Shown piece by piece: positions 16,669-24,452 of a DNA stretch of 64,000 nucleotides. The notes under the pieces are model-generated. The model ran no database searches. It saw nothing but the letters and a program-made list of their open reading frames with translations, and was not told the DNA's origin. Location of the stretch: NCBI RefSeq assembly GCF_963675585.1, contig NZ_OY776411.1, positions 1,059,001 through 1,123,000 of the forward strand. The letters run 5' to 3'. The position numbers were made by a program, and so were the translations under genes. Source of the DNA: an uncultured Draconibacterium sp. (GTDB taxonomy: Bacteria > Bacteroidota > Bacteroidia > Bacteroidales > Prolixibacteraceae). How positions within the stretch are numbered: the stretch's first letter is position 1; every line of letters starts with the position of its first letter.

Positions 16669-17366
16669 TACGCAACTTTTTTATACTACTATTATTGGCC
16701 GGGTTAACAGCAGTTTTTGTGAGCTTGTTTGTTGATTTCGGCAGCAGCGAAAGCTTGTCTCCGCTGGCAGAACACTACGCCAATTACGGCGCTGATGAGG
16801 TAGGAGCGCCCAACCTGGTAACTTCGGTGGTGGTAACTTACCGTGGTTTGGATACACTGGGCGAAGTAACCATCTTGTTTTTGGTGGCGTCCATCATCAG
16901 TTTTTTTCTGAAAAGAAATAAAGACCAGGAAGAGAAATTCGAAAAACGCGAATCGAGCGAGATTTTAAAATCAGCTTCACGTTTGTTGGTACCCATTGTA
17001 ATGGTGCTCGGAATTTATGTTTTTATAAACGGACACCTCACGCCGGGAGGAGGTTTTCAGGGAGGTGCAATTATTGCCACCGCTTTTATTCTGCTGTTAA
17101 TGACTTATCCCGATTACGAAATCAATCATAAAGTAATTTCAATTATTGAATCTATTTCAGGAATAAGCTTTGTGTTGATTGGTGTTTTAGGAATTGTACT
17201 GGCCGGTGGTTTTCTCGACAATAAAATTCTTGCATTGGGAACCTTCGGAAATATTTTAAGTGCCGGCGCCATCCCGATTATCTATTCGTTAATTGGATTA
17301 AAAGTGGGATCTGAGCTGTCGAATATCCTTTCAAATTTCCAGGCAGTACAAAAAGAAAAAATGTAA
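16665..17366 (+). CDS. mbxF: MnhB-like antiporter subunit (MbxE/F equivalent)
   Basis: A 233-residue membrane protein. The first 85 residues (ADEVGAPNLVTSVVVTYRGL, DTLGEVTILFLVASI) resemble the MbhE segment of MrpA, and the rest resembles MnhB/MbhF: SRLLVPIVMVLGIYVFINGH then LTPGGGFQGGAIIATAFILL. So two adjacent subunits of MBH appear joined, as I recall for MBX where the order runs D to F. It lies between the DUF4040 subunit and the C subunit. Confidence 0.88.
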   Translation: MIRNFFILLLLAGLTAVFVSLFVDFGSSESLSPLAEHYANYGADEVGAPNLVTSVVVTYRGLDTLGEVTILFLVASIISFFLKRNKDQEEKFEKRESSEILKSASRLLVPIVMVLGIYVFINGHLTPGGGFQGGAIIATAFILLLMTYPDYEINHKVISIIESISGISFVLIGVLGIVLAGGFLDNKILALGTFGNILSAGAIPIIYSLIGLKVGSELSNILSNFQAVQKEKM

Positions 17367-17383
17367 ATCATAAAAAGCAGTCA

Positions 17384-17740
17384 ATGGAAACTATCGCATT
17401 AATAACGGCTTTCGCATTAATTCTGATTGGAATTTATGGCATCCTTTCAAATAAAAATATCATCAAAATAATTGTGGGATTTTGGCTTTTTGAAACCGGT
17501 TTGCATGTATTAATTGTAACCATCGGGTACATTAAAGGTGGTACAGCTCCAATTCTTGACGATGCAGTGGGATTGACCAATGTGTCAGAAAAAATAGTAG
17601 ACCCGATTCCGCAGGCGCTGGTTTTAACGGCCATTGTAATCGGACTGGGAGTAACCGCGCTGATGCTGGCTTATGCCCTGAGAATGTACCAGGCTAAAAA
17701 GTCGCTCAATATTGGTGATTTCAAAGAATTGAAATGGTAA
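17384..17740 (+). CDS. mbxG: MnhC/NuoK-like subunit (MbxG equivalent)
   Basis: A 118-residue, three-helix protein of the NuoK/MrpC family. Key segments are GIYGILSNKNIIKIIVGFWL, GLHVLIVTIGYIKGG and the MnhC signature DPIPQALVLTAIVIGLG. In complex I relatives this subunit carries membrane glutamates used for proton transfer; E (WLFETGLH) is present in the second helix. It follows the B-like subunit by 17 bases. Confidence 0.92.
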   Translation: METIALITAFALILIGIYGILSNKNIIKIIVGFWLFETGLHVLIVTIGYIKGGTAPILDDAVGLTNVSEKIVDPIPQALVLTAIVIGLGVTALMLAYALRMYQAKKSLNIGDFKELKW

Positions 17741-17758
17741 TTAAATAAGTACTTAATA

Positions 17759-20700
17759 ATGAATTTAATTTCTCCTATAAATATTATCGCTGTTTCCCTT
17801 GGAGTTGCCTTTTTTATGGGCATGCTGGGAAAAAAGCTACAGGGATTTTCTTATTTCTTAATGCTGGCAGCTTTGCTTTTTAATACAATTATTTCGCTGG
17901 AGTGGTTTTATGCACTGGCAAATAATCTGGCTGAAGCACAGCAGGTTTTTACAGCAGGTTTTAAACCGCCGCTTTCCATTAATTTACTGATGGGATTAAA
18001 CGAGTCGGTAATTACCGGACTGGTAAATGTTGCCGGGTTGCTGGGCGCCGTTTATATGGCATCAACACTTAAAAAAGTGGGCACAGCAAGCCAGGTCGTT
18101 TTTCTGGTACTTATTATGAGTTTAAATGTAATTGTGCTTTCGCGCGACTTGTTTAATATTTTTGTTTTTCTTGAAGTGGCCAGTATTGCAGTGGCAGGTT
18201 TAATTATTTTGCAAAAAGGATTGAATGCTGTTTCAGCCGGATTTAAATACATGATTGCTACCGGTTTGATTTCCTCGTTTTTACTCCTCGGAATTATTTT
18301 TATCTATCGTTTTTCAGGAACACTAAATCTGGACATGGTAATTGAATCGAATCCGATGATTAAACAGGGAGCCATGGTTTCCACTTTTATTATTATGGTG
18401 GCAATTTTGCTTGAATTGAAACCGTTTCCGGCAAACGGCTGGGCACTCGATGTTTACCAGGCAGCTCACCCCGGTTTGTCGGCCATGCTTTCGTCGGCAG
18501 TGGCCACTGCAAATTTGTATGTGCTGTATAAATTTTCAGGATTGAATACCGAGAGCAGCATGTACTTTGTTGGCTTAATTGGTTTGATAACTTTTGTGGG
18601 TTCCAATCTTTTGGGAATGAACCAAACTAATGCACGACGTTTACTGGGGTATTCGTCGGTGGGGCAAATTGGTTTGCTGGTGGCCATTATTGGATTCATT
18701 CCACATTCAAACGAAAACTTTAAACTTATTTTTATAGGACTGCTGACCAGTCATTATTTTGCAAAAGCCGGTTTGTTTTGGATTGCCGGAATTGTAAAAA
18801 CCGAAAAATTAAAAGAGTGGTCGGTATTACGAAATAAACCTATTTTACTATTCCTGTTTCTGTCGTTTGTTCTGGCACTGACTGGATTCCCTCCGTTTCC
18901 ATCATTTTGGGGAAAATGGCAACTGATTATGGAGTTGTCGCAGCAAGGAAATATGGCTGCGATAATTGCCATTTTGGTAGGTTCGTTTTTCGAAGTGGTT
19001 TATTTATTACGCTGGGCTGGTTATTCCATAAAACTGGAGGCCGTTGCATTGCCTAAAGTAAAACTTACTCAACTGGTTCCTGTTATCCTATTCGGACTTG
19101 GAATTTATGCCACCGGATATTTTGTTTCGCAAAACACTGCTTTCGGGAATACTATAAATTACTTTCCACTGCTGGTTGTGGCGGCTCTTTTAGTGCTCGA
19201 TTTCCTTCCTGCATTTGTTAAAAATTCATTGTCAATTTTGGCAACCGGGTGGTTTGCTTATGAATTAATTCCGGGTCAAGAAACATTAAAACTGGTTTTT
19301 ACCGTGATATTTTTAATCGGAGGAATTTTAACGCTCATTCCCGGATTTCATGTAAAAGGGAAACGGGCAGGTTTTTATCCTTCGGCTATGTTAATGTTTG
19401 GAGGATTGGCACTTTTAATTGAAGCTGAAAACTTGTTGCAGTTTTTCTTTGCCTGGGAAATTATGACATTGGGTTCGTATTTTCTTATTATCCGCGGGAA
19501 AAAATCGATGCCACATGCATTTAGTTACATGTTATTTTCAGTAGGCGGTGCTTATTTAATTTTGATGGCATTCGGAATGGTTTCTGTTGGAAACAGCGGA
19601 TTAAGCCTGAGTTTACTATCACAAATTAATTTTTATCCGGTAGTTGCACTTGCCTTGCTCGCCATTGGTTTTATGACAAAAACAGCATCGCTCGGTTTAC
19701 ACATTTGGCTGCCGGGAGCACACGGTGAAGCAGAATCGGACGTGTCGCCAATGGTTTCTGCCATTCTGTTAAAAGCCGGAGTTTTTGGTCTGGTTATGCT
19801 TATGCTGGCTTCGGGTGGAGAACACAACTCGTATTCAGGATTGTTTTACACCTTAGGATGGATTGGTGCATTAACCGCTCTGGTGGGTAACCTTGGAGCA
19901 ATTTTCCAGGAAGATGCAAAACGTTTACTGGCTTACTCGAGTATCGGGCAGTTGGGATATATTTTATTCGCATTTTCTATTATGTCGCAAATGGGGTGGC
20001 TGACCGGTTTTACATACACAATAAACCACTTTATGTTTAAAGCTATTTTATTCCTTTCAGTGGGTGGAGTTGTAATGCGACTGGGGACACACAATATGTA
20101 CGAAATGGGAGGTCTAATCAAAAAAATGCCATTCTCATTTATTGCTGTTTTAATCGGAATTATTACGCTGGCTGGTATTCCTCCGCTTTCAGGTTTTGCC
20201 GGAAAATGGTTGTTCTACAACGCCGTTATTCTGAAAGGGTGGTATTTCCAGGGAGCCATTGTATTTTTTGCCGGAACCATCGCATTCCTATACTGTTTTA
20301 AACTCATTTATTCCATCTTTTTGGGTCAGTTAAAAGACAACCACCGGAATGTAAAAGAATTGCCTTTCTGGTATTTACTTCCAATATACATTCTGATTTT
20401 TGCCATTATGGTTTTTTCGGCCAAACCCGATTTGATTTTAAAACCACTTGGAAATGTTTTAGCGGTTAATTTCCCCAGCAACAATTTAACCTGGAACGGA
20501 ACCACTGCCATGAGTAAACTGGGGTACTGGGATGCCACAACAATTATGATTGTGATTGGAACCATGTTCGTGATTTTATTTAGCTGGCTGTGGCTGATGA
20601 GCCGCAAAGCGCAAAAAGTAAAACAGTTTAACATGGTTTATGCAGGCGAACGTCCCGAACGTCCTGAGTTAACACATGTTTCGCATAATATTTATGCCGG

Positions 20701-20887
20701 CTATAATAAAGCACTGGGATTTCTGGTGGCGCCCGGCATCACACATTTCTGGAAATATACATGCAACCTGTTTGAATCTACCGGCAATTTTATTCGCCGC
20801 CTTTACAGCGGAAACGGACAAAGCTACGCCTTTCATCTGGTAACTTATATCGTTATTGTTTTTGTCATTTATTTAAGCTCGATTTAA
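17759..20887 (+). CDS. mbxH: Fused double antiporter-like subunit (MbxH-MbxH' in one chain)
   Basis: A 1042-residue membrane protein carrying two NuoL/M/N-type proton-antiporter modules in tandem; each alone is about 480-500 residues. Module 1 (about 1-480) has NIFVFLEVASIAVAGLIIL, LLELKPFPANGW, and ARRLLGYSSVGQIGLLVAI. Module 2 (about 530-900) has FFAWEIMTLGSYFLII, MTKTASLGLHIWLPGAHGEA, SAILLKAGVFGLV and AKRLLAYSSIGQLGYILFAF. The conserved TM8 lysine is present in module 2 (K672) but appears to be Thr in module 1 (T250), so module 1 may not pump as usual. In archaeal mbx operons the two copies (H and H') are separate adjacent genes, so this is a fusion. The NuoH-like gene begins immediately after the stop codon. 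Confidence 0.92.
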   Translation: MNLISPINIIAVSLGVAFFMGMLGKKLQGFSYFLMLAALLFNTIISLEWFYALANNLAEAQQVFTAGFKPPLSINLLMGLNESVITGLVNVAGLLGAVYMASTLKKVGTASQVVFLVLIMSLNVIVLSRDLFNIFVFLEVASIAVAGLIILQKGLNAVSAGFKYMIATGLISSFLLLGIIFIYRFSGTLNLDMVIESNPMIKQGAMVSTFIIMVAILLELKPFPANGWALDVYQAAHPGLSAMLSSAVATANLYVLYKFSGLNTESSMYFVGLIGLITFVGSNLLGMNQTNARRLLGYSSVGQIGLLVAIIGFIPHSNENFKLIFIGLLTSHYFAKAGLFWIAGIVKTEKLKEWSVLRNKPILLFLFLSFVLALTGFPPFPSFWGKWQLIMELSQQGNMAAIIAILVGSFFEVVYLLRWAGYSIKLEAVALPKVKLTQLVPVILFGLGIYATGYFVSQNTAFGNTINYFPLLVVAALLVLDFLPAFVKNSLSILATGWFAYELIPGQETLKLVFTVIFLIGGILTLIPGFHVKGKRAGFYPSAMLMFGGLALLIEAENLLQFFFAWEIMTLGSYFLIIRGKKSMPHAFSYMLFSVGGAYLILMAFGMVSVGNSGLSLSLLSQINFYPVVALALLAIGFMTKTASLGLHIWLPGAHGEAESDVSPMVSAILLKAGVFGLVMLMLASGGEHNSYSGLFYTLGWIGALTALVGNLGAIFQEDAKRLLAYSSIGQLGYILFAFSIMSQMGWLTGFTYTINHFMFKAILFLSVGGVVMRLGTHNMYEMGGLIKKMPFSFIAVLIGIITLAGIPPLSGFAGKWLFYNAVILKGWYFQGAIVFFAGTIAFLYCFKLIYSIFLGQLKDNHRNVKELPFWYLLPIYILIFAIMVFSAKPDLILKPLGNVLAVNFPSNNLTWNGTTAMSKLGYWDATTIMIVIGTMFVILFSWLWLMSRKAQKVKQFNMVYAGERPERPELTHVSHNIYAGYNKALGFLVAPGITHFWKYTCNLFESTGNFIRRLYSGNGQSYAFHLVTYIVIVFVIYLSSI

Positions 20888-21796
20888 ATGGAATTTACTG
20901 TAAGCAAAATACTTTGGACCCTGTTGGGATTATTTATTGTCCTGAACTGGGGATTGATTATGGGAGGTACAATGCGCAAAATTGGTGCACGTGTTGCAAA
21001 ACGTCATGGCATTCCGCTATACCAGCCCTACATCGATTTGATTAAAAATTACGCCATTCGTTCGCAAATCACGCACGGAATCATGTTCTACCTCGGGCCG
21101 GTTTTCCGCTTGTCGGGAGGTGTGGGAATCTTTCTTTTTCTCCCCTTAATTTTTGGTAACGAACACTGGTCAAATTTTTCATTTTCGGGCGATTTAGTTT
21201 TAATTCTCTATTTTCAGTTTTTTGGAATGTTGGGAATGGCGCTTGGAGCCGGAGAAGGCGGACATCCGTATTCGGCAATTGGAATCAGCCGCGGTTTGTC
21301 GCAGTTTACAACCATCGAAGTACCGATGACTCTGGCGGTGATTTCTATCGCTGTTCAGTACAACACACTTTCAATTTCTGAAATTGTGGCTGCACAACAG
21401 GGAGGATTTGCCCACTGGACAATGATAACCAATCCCTTTGCAACGGCTGCAGCAGTTTTATCAATGTTGGGAGCCTTTGGTCATTCGCCATTTAATTTGG
21501 TAAAAGCACCCAACGAAATTCCTATTGGACCACCAACCGAATATCATGCAACGTATTTGGGCGTATTGCGCACTAATGCGGCCATTTTACATGTGGTGGA
21601 AGCCGCATTGTTTATGAACTTGTTTTTTGGAGGTGCAACCAACTGGTTTGAGTTCATCCTGAAAACTTTCCTTATTTATTTCTGGAGCGTTTTTGTGGGA
21701 ATGGTTTTCCCTCGATTCATGATAGAACAATCGGTGCAGTGGTTTTTAAAAATCCCGCTGGTACTCGGAATCATTGCAATCATTGTCATTTTATAA
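20888..21796 (+). CDS. mbxM: NuoH-like membrane subunit (MbxM equivalent)
   Basis: A 302-residue polytopic protein of the complex I NuoH / group 4 hydrogenase anchor family. Signature stretches are KRHGIPLYQPYIDLIKNY, GMALGAGEGGHPYSAIGISR and APNEIPIGPPTEYHATYLG. It links the peripheral Fe-S arm to the antiporter arm and shapes the coupling route for ions. The ATG follows directly on the TAA of the antiporter gene; the next gene starts 9 bases after its stop. Confidence 0.93.
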   Translation: MEFTVSKILWTLLGLFIVLNWGLIMGGTMRKIGARVAKRHGIPLYQPYIDLIKNYAIRSQITHGIMFYLGPVFRLSGGVGIFLFLPLIFGNEHWSNFSFSGDLVLILYFQFFGMLGMALGAGEGGHPYSAIGISRGLSQFTTIEVPMTLAVISIAVQYNTLSISEIVAAQQGGFAHWTMITNPFATAAAVLSMLGAFGHSPFNLVKAPNEIPIGPPTEYHATYLGVLRTNAAILHVVEAALFMNLFFGGATNWFEFILKTFLIYFWSVFVGMVFPRFMIEQSVQWFLKIPLVLGIIAIIVIL

Positions 21797-21805
21797 GATT
21801 TTACC

Positions 21806-22477
21806 ATGAAAGAGACAGACAATCAAGATAAATTCATTCACGAAGAAAATAAAAAGCGAGAAGTAGTTGCGCCCGATGGAAGCATTATTGAAATTAATCC
21901 GATGGAGGATTATTTCTGCGGTGCCCGTCCGCAAGTACAAGAGCCGCATAAAGTTAAAGTTGTTGAAAAATTTTTGAACTGGGCACGTTCCGAGTCGATT
22001 TGGGTATTAGGATTTGGAACCGGCTGTGGAAGTATTGAAATTCCACCGCTGGTAACTCCGCGCTTCGATATGTTCCGCTTTGGTGTGCAAATGCGCCCGA
22101 CTCCGCGTCAGTCGAATGCCATAATTATTTCGGGTTATCTCTCGGTAAAAACATTAAAAAGAGCAATTCGCAGTTACGAACAAATGCAAAGTCCTAAATA
22201 TTTAATTGCACTGGGAAGTTGTACCATCAACGGTGGAATGTACTGGGACAGCTACAATACCATTAACCGGGTTGACCAATATTTACCGGTTGATGTTTAC
22301 ATCGCCGGTTGTATGCCACGTCCTGAAGCGTTGCTAGCCGGTTTTGAAAAATTGAAGGAGCTGATAAAAGCGGGTAAAGCAGAAAAAGCAAACGAATACA
22401 TCGAGAACCTTGACTGGTACAAAGCCAATCAGAAAAAAATTATTAAAGACTGGAACATGCCGGATTATAATTGGTAA
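21806..22477 (+). CDS. mbxJ: NuoB-like Fe-S subunit with three ligand cysteines (MbxJ equivalent)
   Basis: A 223-residue small-subunit protein that should hold the proximal [4Fe-4S] cluster next to the catalytic subunit. Candidate ligands are C74 (GTGCGSIE), C139 (ALGSCTING) and C169 (AGCMPRPE). The tandem CC of NuoB and the CxxC of MbhJ are both absent, leaving three ligands. I recall that the archaeal MBS sulfane reductase also has a three-Cys proximal cluster, which would fit. C38 lies outside the family core. The N-terminal 30 residues are charged and family-atypical. Confidence 0.9.
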   Translation: MKETDNQDKFIHEENKKREVVAPDGSIIEINPMEDYFCGARPQVQEPHKVKVVEKFLNWARSESIWVLGFGTGCGSIEIPPLVTPRFDMFRFGVQMRPTPRQSNAIIISGYLSVKTLKRAIRSYEQMQSPKYLIALGSCTINGGMYWDSYNTINRVDQYLPVDVYIAGCMPRPEALLAGFEKLKELIKAGKAEKANEYIENLDWYKANQKKIIKDWNMPDYNW

Positions 22478-22578
22478 AAAACAAAAAATACCACTTTTCT
22501 TTTCCTTTTTAGAAGGGAAATATCAGCAGGGTAAGGAATGTGGGGGAGCTGATGACAAAGGGGTAAAAAATAATACAA

Positions 22579-23109
22579 ATGAAGAAATTTATAGAAAACT
22601 TAGGATACAAATTCAACCTTTCGGAGGTTGAATACCAGCGGAAGAACCTCACTTTTGTTACGGTTGATAAAGAAAGTGCTGTGCAAATGCTGGCCTATCT
22701 TCGAGATTATGAAGGATTCAGTCATTTTGTATTAATGACTGCTGTGGATTGGATTGAAGACGGTCTGTTTCAATTGACCTACATTCTGAATAATCCGACA
22801 AAAAAAATTGATCTTGCCATTCGCACTAAAATTCTACGCGAAAAAGCAAAGATGACCACTGCGCATCATTTGTGGAACCAGGTGGCTACTTATCAACGCG
22901 AATTAAAAGAGATGTTCGGCATTGATTTTCCGGAAAGTCCGCGCGTTAACGAATCGTTTATTCTCGAAGGTTGGGATAATATTCCACCCATGCGCCGCGA
23001 TTTCGACACCAAAAAATATTCTGAAGAAACATTCTTCCCTCGACCTGGGCGGGGTACAAACGACCCAAGTGAATACATGAAACAAAAATTATATCCCAAT
23101 GAACAATAA
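22579..23109 (+). CDS. mbxK: NuoC-like subunit (MbxK equivalent)
   Basis: A 176-residue soluble subunit of the 30-kDa NuoC family. The conserved region is REL-type: YQRELKEMFGIDFPESPRV, followed by ILEGWDNIPPMRRDF near the C-terminus. It packs against the NuoD-like subunit in the peripheral arm. A 101-base gap precedes it, the longest inside the operon core, and it overlaps the next gene by 11 bases. Confidence 0.92.
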   Translation: MKKFIENLGYKFNLSEVEYQRKNLTFVTVDKESAVQMLAYLRDYEGFSHFVLMTAVDWIEDGLFQLTYILNNPTKKIDLAIRTKILREKAKMTTAHHLWNQVATYQRELKEMFGIDFPESPRVNESFILEGWDNIPPMRRDFDTKKYSEETFFPRPGRGTNDPSEYMKQKLYPNEQ

Positions 23110-24292
23110 ACATTGGCTAAATATAGGATACGACCGCAGCAACTACCCGCAAAAGGGGAGCGACGGTAATTTGGTGATTGATGAATCATCGCACAAACTG
23201 GTAAAAGTGTGGCAGGGACCAAACCACCCCGGTGTTACTGGAAACATGTCGATTGAACTGACAGTCAGTGGTGATGAAATTGTAGAAGCAAAAACACATG
23301 TGGGATACCTGCACCGCGGTTTCGAGAAACTTTTTGAACGCCGGAAATACATCCAGGTTTTTCCAACTTGTATTCGTTTGTGTGTGGCTGAGCCCGATTA
23401 CAATGAATACAATCTGGCAGCCAGTGTGGAAGAATTGGGTGGAATTGAAATACCGGAAGCTGCTTTGTGGTTGCGTACTTTGGTACTCGAAATGGCGCGT
23501 TTGCAGTCTTTGCTACGTGTTGTACCGGGGCAGGGGGGAACCACCGGACTGGGAATTGGCGTGCAGTGGGGCGTTTATCTTCGCGACCTGATTCTCGACC
23601 GTTTTGAAGAATTGACGGGCGGACGTGTGTATCACATGTACATTATTCCGGGCGGAGTGCGCGGATTGTTACCCGATGGTTTCAAAAAACGAATGCTGGA
23701 GAACCTGAAAGAAATTGATGATTTTGTGGTGAACATCGACAATGTGATGTACAACAATGCGGTTTTCAAAAAGCGTACAATTGGTGTGGGTTACATCGAC
23801 CCAAGCTGGATTGACAGCTACGGAGTGGTTGGGCCAAATGCGCGCGCTGCAGGTTTTAAACGCGATGTACGCAAAGATTATCCGTACCTGAAATATAGCG
23901 ATCTGGACTTCGACCCAAAAACAGCAACGGAATCGGATATTTATACCCGCTCACGTATTCGCTGGCACGATCTGCAAACAACAGTAAGTTTAATCCGTCA
24001 GATTCTGGATAAAATGCCTGACAAAGGGGAAATCAGAGCTGAAACACCAAATGTATTACACTGGAAACTACCAAAGGGTGAAACCTATGTTCGGGCTGAA
24101 TCATCACGCGGAGAATATGGTTTTTATGTGGTTTCCGACGGAACTGAATATCCACGTAGAATTAACCTGCGCGGACCAAGTTACACACACGCCGTTTCGT
24201 TGCTGGAACGCATGCTGATTGGAGCCAACATTGCCGATGTGGCAAATATTATGGTGTCGCTGCAAACCTGCCCGCCAGAAATTGAACGCTAG
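23099..24292 (+). CDS. mbxL: NuoD-like catalytic-type subunit with CxxE motifs (MbxL equivalent)
   Basis: A 397-residue large subunit related to NuoD and to [NiFe] hydrogenase large subunits. Where group 4 hydrogenases have RxCxxC near the N-terminus and DPCxxC at the C-terminus, this protein shows RLCVAE (C95, E98) and TCPPE (C391, E394): the second Cys of each pair is Glu. Without the four Cys, [NiFe] binding is not expected, so H2 chemistry is unlikely. An extra C91 lies nearby. Other conserved parts include HVGYLHRGFEKLFE and GGIEIPEAALWLRTLV. It is joined to MbxK by an overlap, followed by 160 AT-rich bases before the last gene. Confidence 0.93.
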   Translation: MNNKHWLNIGYDRSNYPQKGSDGNLVIDESSHKLVKVWQGPNHPGVTGNMSIELTVSGDEIVEAKTHVGYLHRGFEKLFERRKYIQVFPTCIRLCVAEPDYNEYNLAASVEELGGIEIPEAALWLRTLVLEMARLQSLLRVVPGQGGTTGLGIGVQWGVYLRDLILDRFEELTGGRVYHMYIIPGGVRGLLPDGFKKRMLENLKEIDDFVVNIDNVMYNNAVFKKRTIGVGYIDPSWIDSYGVVGPNARAAGFKRDVRKDYPYLKYSDLDFDPKTATESDIYTRSRIRWHDLQTTVSLIRQILDKMPDKGEIRAETPNVLHWKLPKGETYVRAESSRGEYGFYVVSDGTEYPRRINLRGPSYTHAVSLLERMLIGANIADVANIMVSLQTCPPEIER

Positions 24293-24452
24293 CAAATTTA
24301 TAATTGATTATTGATTAATTATTATTGAAAAATTTGAAGAATATGTCAAAAAGCTCAGTAAAATATACAAACACTAAAATGCGAAGCATTGAGAAAAAGC
24401 TTTACAAGAATTCAGTAATAAATCATAATTAATAAATCATAATTTTTAAAAA

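Noticed and set aside
23099-24292. [NiFe] hydrogenase (Mbh-type) reading of the operon
   Set aside because: Both CxxC pairs of the large subunit are CxxE, and no hydrogenase maturation genes are present in the window.
24343-24432. 29-codon ORF between mbxL and the fusion gene
   Set aside because: Short, Lys/Ser/Asn-rich, in an AT-rich gap that holds direct repeats (AATAAATCATAATT), with no family resemblance.
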